Origin: Candidatus Peregrinibacteria bacterium Greene1014_49
GTDB lineage: Bacteria > Patescibacteriota > Gracilibacteria > Peribacterales > Peribacteraceae
Direction: 5' to 3'
Assembly: GCA_007376635.1 (NCBI GenBank)
Contig: VMGQ01000006.1
Span: 1-34,253 of the forward strand
DNA: 34,253 bases
In this document: positions 17,355 through 25,594 of the stretch, one piece after another
Numbering within the stretch: the first letter of the stretch is position 1
How the letters are laid out: every line of letters begins with the position of its first letter
Translations under genes and position numbers: made by a program
The notes under the pieces: generated by a model
Database searches by the model: none
What the model saw: the letters and a program-made list of their open reading frames with translations, nothing else
Told to the model about the DNA's origin: nothing

Positions 17355-18911
17355 TCATTTCGCCATTCCCTCAATTCTGCGTTCCCGGATGACGTTTACC
17401 TTGATCACGCCCGGGTAGGTAAGTTCCTTTTCGATCTTCTCAGCAATGTCCTTGGCGAGTTTTTCCTGGGCGAGATCGTCGATCTTTACCGTATCCACAT
17501 ACACGCGCACTTCGCGGCCGGCCGAGATGGCAAATGCGCGAGAGACGCCGGCGAAACTCTTGGCGACTTCCTCAAGCTCTTTCAAACGCTTGAAGTACGA
17601 CTCGATGGATTCGCGGCGAGCTCCCGGGCGTGCTCCAGAGATCGCATCGGCGGCTGCGACAATGAATGCCTCTGGCGATGCCATCGGGATATCTTCATGA
17701 TGGGCGGCTACACAGTGGACGACTTCAGGCCTCACCTTGAAGCGGTTACAAATCTCGACACCGATTTCCACGTGTGTTCCCGGCACTTCATGGTCGAGAG
17801 CCTTGCCAACGTCATGGAGAAGACATCCTTCAACGACGATCTGTTTGTCCGCGCCGATTTCTTCGGCAAGCATGCGGCCGATGTGCGCCATTTCCACGGA
17901 ATGCTTAAGGATATTTTGTCCATAGCTTGTGCGAAATCGGAGGCGTCCGATGATTTTCAGAAGATCTTGAGGGTAGTTTGGAATATTGAGTTCTTCGCAA
18001 GCCCTACGCCCGAATTCGAGCATCATCTTGCCGACCTCCTCTTTCATCTTCGTAACAATTTCCTCGATGCGTGCCGGCTGGATGCGACCGTCTTTCACAA
18101 GTTTTTCCATAGCGAGTTTTGCCACATAGCGGCGTGCGAGGTCGTAACCGGAAATGATGATCGCTCCCGGGGTGTCGTCGATGATGATATCCACGCCTGT
18201 TGCCTGTTCAAACGCGGTGATGTTGCGTCCTTCCTTACCGATGATCTTGCCTTTCACGTCGTCACTGGGCAATTGCACGATGGTCGATGTGGATTCCGTC
18301 GCGGTCTCCGATGCGTAGCGTTGCATGGCTTGCGCGAGGAGATCTTTGGCTTCCTCCTCCACGCCCACCTCCATTTTTTCCCGGAGAGCTTTCACTTGCT
18401 TCGCAAAGAATCCTGCGTACTCATTTTCCAGTTCTTTCGAGAGCTGCGCTTTGGCTTCTTCTTCGGAGAGCTTGCTGACCTGTTCGAGGGCGCTGCGGTG
18501 CTTCGCGGCACCTTCTGCAAGTTCTGTTTTCAGTTCTTCTACTTCCTTCTGCTTGTTATCAAGGTTCACGCGATCCCGTTCGATGCTTTTCGCTTTTTCA
18601 TCGATGCTGCGCTCCTTTTCTTCAAGTCGTGCCTGTTCTTTCTGTATTTTGTTCGTGAGCTCATTTGCGGCGATCTTCGCCTCAGAAATAATTTCTTTAG
18701 CATTAGCACGAGCCTCTGCCTCAACGGCACGAGCGGAAGACTGAGCTTGGCTGAGCTTCAGATCGATCTCTTTCAACTTGGATTCCTTTGCGGAAATCTC
18801 GGTCTGCAGGGCGGTGCTGATCTTCTTTCCTTTTGAAAAGGTGAACCAGCCGACGAGGAGGCCTAAGAGGAACGCAGCTCCTATAATCAGATAGACGATG
18901 GTGTTTTCCAT
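17355..18911 (-). CDS. rny: ribonuclease Y
   Basis: N-terminal TM helix, coiled coil, KH domain (VQLPSDDVKGKIIGKEGRNITAFEQATGVDIIIDDTPG), HD domain (HSVEMAHIGRMLAEEIG...GCLLHDVGKALDHE). Confidence 0.96.
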   Translation of the reverse strand: MENTIVYLIIGAAFLLGLLVGWFTFSKGKKISTALQTEISAKESKLKEIDLKLSQAQSSARAVEAEARANAKEIISEAKIAANELTNKIQKEQARLEEKERSIDEKAKSIERDRVNLDNKQKEVEELKTELAEGAAKHRSALEQVSKLSEEEAKAQLSKELENEYAGFFAKQVKALREKMEVGVEEEAKDLLAQAMQRYASETATESTSTIVQLPSDDVKGKIIGKEGRNITAFEQATGVDIIIDDTPGAIIISGYDLARRYVAKLAMEKLVKDGRIQPARIEEIVTKMKEEVGKMMLEFGRRACEELNIPNYPQDLLKIIGRLRFRTSYGQNILKHSVEMAHIGRMLAEEIGADKQIVVEGCLLHDVGKALDHEVPGTHVEIGVEICNRFKVRPEVVHCVAAHHEDIPMASPEAFIVAAADAISGARPGARRESIESYFKRLKELEEVAKSFAGVSRAFAISAGREVRVYVDTVKIDDLAQEKLAKDIAEKIEKELTYPGVIKVNVIRERRIEGMAK

Positions 18912-19270
18912 AAAATTCGGGCGGAAGAAAGTGAAATTCCGCCACTCCTTAAGCTCAACCGCGAGGTGCAAGTATACGAAGCGCGATTATGTGAGCAGTG
19001 AAACGCATGGAGAGATGAAGCTTTGGAAGGGGTACCTAAAGAAACGTTTCGGAGAGTGACAGTTCTCTATCATTGTATACGCGTTATTGGTTGCGAGCGA
19101 ATACTATTTTATGGCTTTCTAAAGCCATCGGTACGGAAGAGAGCGGAAAAATGAGGTTGACAGCAGGGATGAGTGATTGAGGTGTACGCTCGTTCAACCA
19201 CGCTTCTGTTCCATGCGTCTATAGAACCTACTTCTAGGCTTCTATAAGGGCTAAAACGAAATACTTAGCT

Positions 19271-21970
19271 ATGGAATTTACTGTAGGCATTCCCTTTATC
19301 TTCTCTGCACTGTGCAATGCATTCCTTCTTCGTATGCATTGTACATTCCGTACTCTCGGTATCGGCATGCTTCTTGTATTGCTTCTGCGAGCTGTGCCCA
19401 GTGCCTATGCCCGCGCGGTTATCTCTGAAGTGATGTGGGCAGGGACGGATCTGAGTAGCGCGGATGAATGGGTGGAGCTGGCGTGTGAGGATTTAGAAGA
19501 AGCAGAAGATTCAGAAGATTCAGAGGAGTTGATGCCTCGAGAGTGTTTCATCGGCGGATGGTCTTTAACCTATTTGGATTCTAAGAATGTGGAACAGACG
19601 ATGGTGACGTTTTCTTCGGGGACGGTGATTGGCTATGGCAAATATTTTCTTGTGAGTAATTTCTCCGAAGCAGAATCACGATTAGCTATTGTGCCGAATA
19701 TTGTTACATCGGTTGTCAGTATTCCCAATACAAAACTGCTTTTGCGATTGCGCGATGCATTCAACAATATTATGGATGAAGTGGATGACGGAATTGGAGA
19801 TCCCTTTGCCGGATTGAACCTCTCAGGGACGGGAACAAAAGCGAGTATGGAACGATTAGATGTTCTTGTTTCCGGAACATTGAAATCAAATTGGGTGACG
19901 GCATCAATATCAAACAACCTTGATTCGGGCTTTCCTGTGCGGGGTACGCCTGGAGCAGCATTTACATTTTCATCCTCATCCGCAGCACCCTCCAGCGCAG
20001 CACCCGCGGAGGGGTGCTGCTCATCGGTTTCCTCTTCCTCTTCACAATCAACATCTTCCATTTCCAATCTCTTCATCACCGAGATCCTTCCGAACCCCGA
20101 AGGATCGGATACCGAGGAATGGATCGAAATCGGCAATATCGGGAGTAGTCCACTTGCCGTAGCAGGATTACTCCTTTCTACCGGCACAGGAGCGACACGA
20201 AAAATGTTCGCTATTTCTTCTGATGCATCCGGTGGACTTCTTTTCCCCCAGACATTCCGGTCATTCCGAAATCATCAGAGTCATCTCACACTTCCCAATG
20301 ACGGTACAATTGTAACGCTTCTTTCCGGTGACACGGTCATTGATACCATGATGTATCCCGGGATTGCGGAAGGGATGAGTTACGGGCGCAGTGCGGGATC
20401 CGGTTCCTGGCGCGTGTATTGCATTCCTACCGAGAGGGAAGCGAATGTTGAAAAACCCATCGGTCTTTCAATTATGCTGCAATCGGGAAATCTCGATGCT
20501 GAAGAGCAGACATCGATCAACGTGAGTGCTGCCGCTTCCTATCCTCAGGCGCTTAGCAATGCACAGTGTCAGTGGGAATACCCCGATGGCTTTGCACCGG
20601 AGACCTGCAATCCGCCATCGCATGCACTAAGTATGACGGGAGTACACTTGATTACGCTCCGAGCACAACTGGCGTGTGGCAGGGAGGAGCGTGCAACGGT
20701 GACGGTGCGTATTCGTCCGGAAGATGAGCAGTTGATGTCAAAAAATCCTCCTCCCCGTGCGTATGCAAAAAACAGTATCCGTATTTCTGCAGCTGTTCCG
20801 TATTCCTCCAGTCGCAATGGAAGATGGGTCGCACTCCGTAACGTCAGTGAAGAAGCGATTGATCTTACAGGTTTCTCTCTCCATGGAGGGCTGATCCCAA
20901 ATGACCGCCATACCTTCAGTGGTGTTATCTTGTTTCCCCGCGAAGAGCGCAGATTTCCAGGCGAGATGTTGCGTATGGATTTTCCGTTGCCCGGAGGAAG
21001 TATTTTTCTCCGTGATCCAAGCGATACTTTGATTTCTCTTCTCCCATGGACAGAGGTGAAAGATGGAACCATTGTCCGGCAGCCGGTTACCCCTGTGGGA
21101 TCCATTGCCGTTCAAGTGTTGCGTGTTCTCGATGGTGATACATTCGATGTGAGGATTCTCGATACCAAGGATCCCGATCTTCCTGCGTCTGTGCTACACC
21201 GGTGGAGTGCACAGGAACTTTCTCCTTCTCCTTCACTCCATGTGCGCCTCATCGGCATCGATGCATCGGAATTGTTCTATGCATCAGGTGAAATATCGCA
21301 TTCCGGATTAGAGTCTTTAAATTCAGTAAGAGCCCTTACAGAAAATCAAAAGATTGAACTACAATTTGATTCAATAGTTTGGGATAGATACGAGAGGATT
21401 CTGGCCTATGCCCTTTTGCCAAACTCTGAAGAACTTTTGCAAACTGCATTATTGCGGAGTGGAAATGCCTTCGCAGAGCGAGAGTTTCCTCATCCATACC
21501 AAGAATATTTTATTGCAATGGAAGAGGAAGCGAAACTCCAGAAAAAAGGGCTCTGGGCTTCTTCACAGATGCCAACGTTCTTTACTCATGTGCAATCTGT
21601 TGTTACTGCTGCATCCTCTCCATCCTCTGTTTTTCCCCAATTTCTTTCCTTGTCGTCTTCTTCGTCATTTTCGTCTTCTCAACCCATTCGATCCATTGTA
21701 AAGAACATATCTCCCGTCATGACTCCCGCAGTTCTTGCTTCGCAGACGAAGATGAAGTGGAGAGTACAGGCTGCTTCTTCAGCAAACGAGATTGATAGTG
21801 GTTCGTCGCTTCTCAGCAGCGGTAGCCTGCTTGCGCGTTTGAATATTCTTGATGCTGTTTCTGAACAACAGCCTGAAGCTATCGAATCAAGCATTCCTCT
21901 TTCTCTTGCTGAACGCTTTCTGTATTTGCTTGAAGTAATGCTACAAGCATTGCGTTCCATTTTCACATAG
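19271..21970 (+). CDS. large secreted protein: lamin-tail-like domains plus staphylococcal-nuclease (thermonuclease) domain
   Basis: ARAVISEVMWAGTDLSSADEWVEL, FITEILPNPEGSDTEEWIEIGN; SNase: VQVLRVLDGDTFDVRI...LHVRLIGIDASE...WDRYERILAYALL...EEEAKLQKKGLWA. Confidence 0.85.
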   Translation: MEFTVGIPFIFSALCNAFLLRMHCTFRTLGIGMLLVLLLRAVPSAYARAVISEVMWAGTDLSSADEWVELACEDLEEAEDSEDSEELMPRECFIGGWSLTYLDSKNVEQTMVTFSSGTVIGYGKYFLVSNFSEAESRLAIVPNIVTSVVSIPNTKLLLRLRDAFNNIMDEVDDGIGDPFAGLNLSGTGTKASMERLDVLVSGTLKSNWVTASISNNLDSGFPVRGTPGAAFTFSSSSAAPSSAAPAEGCCSSVSSSSSQSTSSISNLFITEILPNPEGSDTEEWIEIGNIGSSPLAVAGLLLSTGTGATRKMFAISSDASGGLLFPQTFRSFRNHQSHLTLPNDGTIVTLLSGDTVIDTMMYPGIAEGMSYGRSAGSGSWRVYCIPTEREANVEKPIGLSIMLQSGNLDAEEQTSINVSAAASYPQALSNAQCQWEYPDGFAPETCNPPSHALSMTGVHLITLRAQLACGREERATVTVRIRPEDEQLMSKNPPPRAYAKNSIRISAAVPYSSSRNGRWVALRNVSEEAIDLTGFSLHGGLIPNDRHTFSGVILFPREERRFPGEMLRMDFPLPGGSIFLRDPSDTLISLLPWTEVKDGTIVRQPVTPVGSIAVQVLRVLDGDTFDVRILDTKDPDLPASVLHRWSAQELSPSPSLHVRLIGIDASELFYASGEISHSGLESLNSVRALTENQKIELQFDSIVWDRYERILAYALLPNSEELLQTALLRSGNAFAEREFPHPYQEYFIAMEEEAKLQKKGLWASSQMPTFFTHVQSVVTAASSPSSVFPQFLSLSSSSSFSSSQPIRSIVKNISPVMTPAVLASQTKMKWRVQAASSANEIDSGSSLLSSGSLLARLNILDAVSEQQPEAIESSIPLSLAERFLYLLEVMLQALRSIFT

Positions 21971-21973
21971 TGC

Positions 21974-22504
21974 ATGGCGAACTATGCGTTCATCGACAGC
22001 CAGAATGTGCATCTCTCGATTCGCGATCAGGGATGGTCTCTGGATTGGAAGAGATTTCGGCAATATTTGAAAGACAAATACGATGTTGCCAAAGCATTCA
22101 CATTCATTGGATATGTTCCTGGTAATGAAAACCTCTATACGATGCTTGAGCAGTCAGGATTCATCATTGTATTTAAGCCTATATTGAATATCCGATCAGG
22201 TGGTAGAGCTGTTATCAAGGGAAATGTGGATGCTGAGCTTGTACTCCATACGATGATCGAGTGGAATAATTTCGATCGAGCGGTGATTGTGACTGGGGAC
22301 GGAGATTTTTATTGCTTAGTGCGCTATCTGATTCAGAAAAATAAGTTTTCCCGGCTCATTGTCCCTGATAAGAATAAATATTCTCGACTTTTCCATGAGT
22401 TTGCTGAAATCACTACGCCACTGAACGAAATGAAGGAAAAATTAGCAAAAAAAATGAGAGGCATTCCCTCGGGACGAAACCCTTCGGACAGCCTCTCGTC
22501 GTGA
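21974..22504 (+). CDS. NYN domain (LabA/DUF88-like) PIN-fold protein
   Basis: MANYAFIDSQNVHLSIRDQGW...DAELVLHTMIEWNNFDRAVIVTGDGDFYCLVRYL. Confidence 0.88.
   Translation: MANYAFIDSQNVHLSIRDQGWSLDWKRFRQYLKDKYDVAKAFTFIGYVPGNENLYTMLEQSGFIIVFKPILNIRSGGRAVIKGNVDAELVLHTMIEWNNFDRAVIVTGDGDFYCLVRYLIQKNKFSRLIVPDKNKYSRLFHEFAEITTPLNEMKEKLAKKMRGIPSGRNPSDSLSS
22449..22481. repeat. 33-bp perfect direct repeat copy 1 (second copy 22558-22590)
   Basis: aaaaaatgagaggcattccctcgggacgaaacc at both positions. Confidence 0.96.
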
Positions 22505-22591
22505 TGGATTCAGTGTATCAAGAAGGCTCCATATGTAAAGCTGAATATCAAGAAATTAAAAAATGAGAGGCATTCCCTCGGGACGAAACCA

Positions 22592-22765
22592 TTCTCTTTG
22601 TGCACTATCTGCCGTGAGTGCCGAGCAACCGATCTGCGCCTAGAGACTATCAGCTTTCGCCCCGAAGATTTGGAGCGCGAGACCTTTGCACTGACCTGCC
22701 GCCCATAGCTACCGCAGGAGCGAAGGCTGGCCCAAGAGGTTCTCAAGACCGGCATCGCAGAGTGA
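22592..22765 (+). pseudogene. candidate relic of a Cys-rich zinc-ribbon domain with in-frame TAG
   Basis: Frame reads FSLCTICRECRATDLRLETISFRPEDLERETFALTCRP*LPQERRLAQEVLKTGIAE*; TAG at 22706-22708. Confidence 0.45.
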
Positions 22766-22857
22766 TGATAAAACTCTCAGCTATCGCCATCCTCACGTAC
22801 ACCTTTCCAAAGGATTGCATGGTGGATTAATGCCTCACAAAAGACAAAAGTAGGTGT

Positions 22858-22886
22858 TTGTAATAAACATGAAAAAGTAGTATAAT
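22858..22886 (+). promoter_or_regulatory. promoter TTGTAA-17 bp-TATAAT, 7 nt before ATG 22894
   Basis: ttgtaa 22858-22863, tataat 22881-22886. Confidence 0.75.
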
Positions 22887-22893
22887 AATACAT

Positions 22894-25512
22894 ATGGCAG
22901 TTGATGATCATCAAAAGGTAGATGTTGAGCCGTCTTCAGAAGCAAAGGACGGAGATGTTCTTTCGCAAGTGGGTAATAGTGTTCAGGCATTACGTGCTGC
23001 TGCAGATCAGACCATGCATCCTGTTTTTGAGCGCAAGCCACTAAGCAACCCAACATACTTTGCTGGCGCGGGATACGTCCTTGAAGATTTGCGGCGATTT
23101 GCGTGGAAGTTTGGACAAGGTCGATCGTGCAAAGTGGAGGATCTCACTTACAACAAGGGAAATACTGCCATTGTCGGCTCAGAAATAACGACTGCAGGCG
23201 ATGGAAAAGCTACTGGTCTGGAATACCTAGTGGCAGCTGCGAAGTATTTTGGTTTGCGCGTTGTAAATGAAAATAATCCCTCTGCTACAACGATGAACGA
23301 AGCATTACTCCGTTTAAAAATCCTTGCAGGATGTTCAAATGATGATGTTGCAAGGGCTCATAGAAAAAAGGCGAAAGACCTTCCTACAAGAGAGTCCATT
23401 CTTGCAGATTCTCAACAAGCCTCTTCGGAAAAAAAAGGAAGTACAAATTCTTCTTCCGAAAAAGTATCAGATCCAACTCATCCTGATAAAATCCTCGATG
23501 GCTCTTCTGCACCCTCTGTTCCTTCGGAAAATATATCTCCCTCCGTACGAGTACCTGACCCAGAGTCAGCCTCTGTATCGAATGGAGAGTCTTCAGATAA
23601 TCCTTATCTCTTTCAAGTGGATACCAATGCTGTCGATGGAATTTTAGGGGATACAGGTATTCATGCTCTTGCCGATCCCGCGGGTTCAGACATTACTCTT
23701 GAGCCTGATCCTGCATCGGAAAATTCCACGGCACTTCATGAAAAAGTTTTTTCTCAGCCCAACCCTTCTGAACCAACAGAAACAGTTGATAGCGCCCGCG
23801 ATGATCAGCAAGTTGCTATGCGCGAGATATTGCACACTGATGATCCAGTCGATAAGGAAATTCCGAGCAATTGGTTCACGATTCCGACCCAACTTGAGGA
23901 TTCTCTTATTGTCAGAATGCAAAATAATAAACAAGTACTTTCGCTTGCTGAATTGCGCAAGAGGAATGAGCTTCTGGATAGCGATTTTTGGGTGATTGAT
24001 CCTGATGGGCGCGTGGAACTTGCAGCGAATATCCAATCGCATGGTTTATCTGCCATACACCAGTCAGAACCGTATGCTCTTGTTGATGGCATGGAAAGTA
24101 TCTTCGCGCAGTGGGAACGTACGAGAGAGCAAAGAACAACAGCTGATCCGCTGGTTTCTGAATCGACCAGTGCTAATCATCAGCCGGATAAAGCGGATCT
24201 GGCTACATCCAATGAAGATAGTGATGCACAATCCGCAAATCTTATTGATGATGGGCTTTTCGGTGATGTGACCGAAGAACAACTTCGAGAGCACTGGAAA
24301 ATTCCCGAAGATGCCGACATTATTCCGCGAGAAATGGAGAAAAAAATTCACGTCAAGTATGAAGATGATGACGAGGAAATCGGTAGCTTAGAAAGTTGGA
24401 GATTGAGTCGTGATCTAAAAGATGAAGAACCATTTGTCTTATTTTCCAATGGCAGCGTGCTGCCTGGAAGTATGTGTCGTGAAGGTGGTAATACCTTTGT
24501 GGATATCGTTCCTGCAAATATATCTATGGCTGATTTGCGTAGAGATATACGTGGTACATCAGACGAACCACAAAGTCTTTTGGATTCTGATCCCGGATCA
24601 CTTGATGGGGAACACCAGAGCTCATCGGATCAGCAGAAAAATACACCATCCGCAGAAGCAATTCCTGAAGGATCTTTTGATGATGTAACTCAGGAGTTAC
24701 GAGAGGAATGGAATATTCCCTCTGATTGGCAGCCGGTTCTTCATCGTTGGGAAACCGATTTACGAGTCAATACCAATCAAGGTTCTGGCACGTTGCAAGA
24801 ACTACGGGCTTCATTGCAATTGCCTCCAAACGAGCCATTTTGCATTCATAAACAAGGCAGAGTGAATACTGCAGCAAGTGGTTCACTTTCACAATTTGCA
24901 GTTATTTTAGATCGTGAAAGCTACACCAAATTTCTACATTTATGTCGTAGGGAAAACCCTGCAGCAGATGTTCCACGCAATCCTCCAAATCCTTCCAATG
25001 AACCAGCCTTAGGTGTAACCAAAAAAGAATCACTACCCACTGGATCAAGCACCGACATGAACCCTCCAGCTTCAGCATCGCGCGAAATTTCAGATGAGCA
25101 TCCTCCAGAGACGACAAGTTCTGCACCAGCAGAAAATACTAGACCAGAGACGGCTGATGCTAAGAGAAAAAGAATTATCGAGGAAGGAGCGAACAAAGGA
25201 AAAAATCGCTCCGCCCAACTCTCTGCTTTTTCAAAGAGATCTGTTCCCGCGCGCTCCGCAGAGGAAACAAGAGCACGGTTTGCTGGACGACATGGTGGCA
25301 GGGGACTGTGGTCATCCATGATGACGGGATTGACAAAGAAAGATACGCCGGAGCCAGTGGCGCCAGTACCGGTACCTGCACCTGTAAAGCCGGCAGAAAA
25401 GACTGCTGATTCTAAGGCAAAACCTGGTGCACCTGCTTCCGATACCTCGAAAAAGGCGCTAAAGGCTGAGCAGGACGCTCAGACTCTCAAGGCAATGCAG
25501 CAGACGGAGTAA
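22894..25512 (+). CDS. giant uncharacterised protein A (872 aa) with three copies of an unnamed ~60-aa domain and disordered linkers
   Basis: Long ORF with promoter; repeats IPSNWFTIPTQLEDSLIVRM.../REHWKIPEDADIIPREMEKKIHV.../REEWNIPSDWQPVLHRWETDLRV.... Confidence 0.8.
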   Translation: MAVDDHQKVDVEPSSEAKDGDVLSQVGNSVQALRAAADQTMHPVFERKPLSNPTYFAGAGYVLEDLRRFAWKFGQGRSCKVEDLTYNKGNTAIVGSEITTAGDGKATGLEYLVAAAKYFGLRVVNENNPSATTMNEALLRLKILAGCSNDDVARAHRKKAKDLPTRESILADSQQASSEKKGSTNSSSEKVSDPTHPDKILDGSSAPSVPSENISPSVRVPDPESASVSNGESSDNPYLFQVDTNAVDGILGDTGIHALADPAGSDITLEPDPASENSTALHEKVFSQPNPSEPTETVDSARDDQQVAMREILHTDDPVDKEIPSNWFTIPTQLEDSLIVRMQNNKQVLSLAELRKRNELLDSDFWVIDPDGRVELAANIQSHGLSAIHQSEPYALVDGMESIFAQWERTREQRTTADPLVSESTSANHQPDKADLATSNEDSDAQSANLIDDGLFGDVTEEQLREHWKIPEDADIIPREMEKKIHVKYEDDDEEIGSLESWRLSRDLKDEEPFVLFSNGSVLPGSMCREGGNTFVDIVPANISMADLRRDIRGTSDEPQSLLDSDPGSLDGEHQSSSDQQKNTPSAEAIPEGSFDDVTQELREEWNIPSDWQPVLHRWETDLRVNTNQGSGTLQELRASLQLPPNEPFCIHKQGRVNTAASGSLSQFAVILDRESYTKFLHLCRRENPAADVPRNPPNPSNEPALGVTKKESLPTGSSTDMNPPASASREISDEHPPETTSSAPAENTRPETADAKRKRIIEEGANKGKNRSAQLSAFSKRSVPARSAEETRARFAGRHGGRGLWSSMMTGLTKKDTPEPVAPVPVPAPVKPAEKTADSKAKPGAPASDTSKKALKAEQDAQTLKAMQQTE

Positions 25513-25594
25513 GAAGTTGATATTGGCTTCAGCTAGGGCTCGATCAAATCTTCCACCAAAGGCATTTTTGTGCTAGAATAATAGGATTTATTCT

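Noticed and set aside
17286-18836. 516-aa plus-strand ORF antisense to rny
   Set aside because: Complement of a clear RNase Y; low-complexity translation with no recognisable domain.
22510-22755. 81-aa minus-strand ORF in the NYN-protein A gap
   Set aside because: Composition (S/R-rich) looks like antisense of the plus-strand zinc-ribbon relic; no promoter or RBS found.
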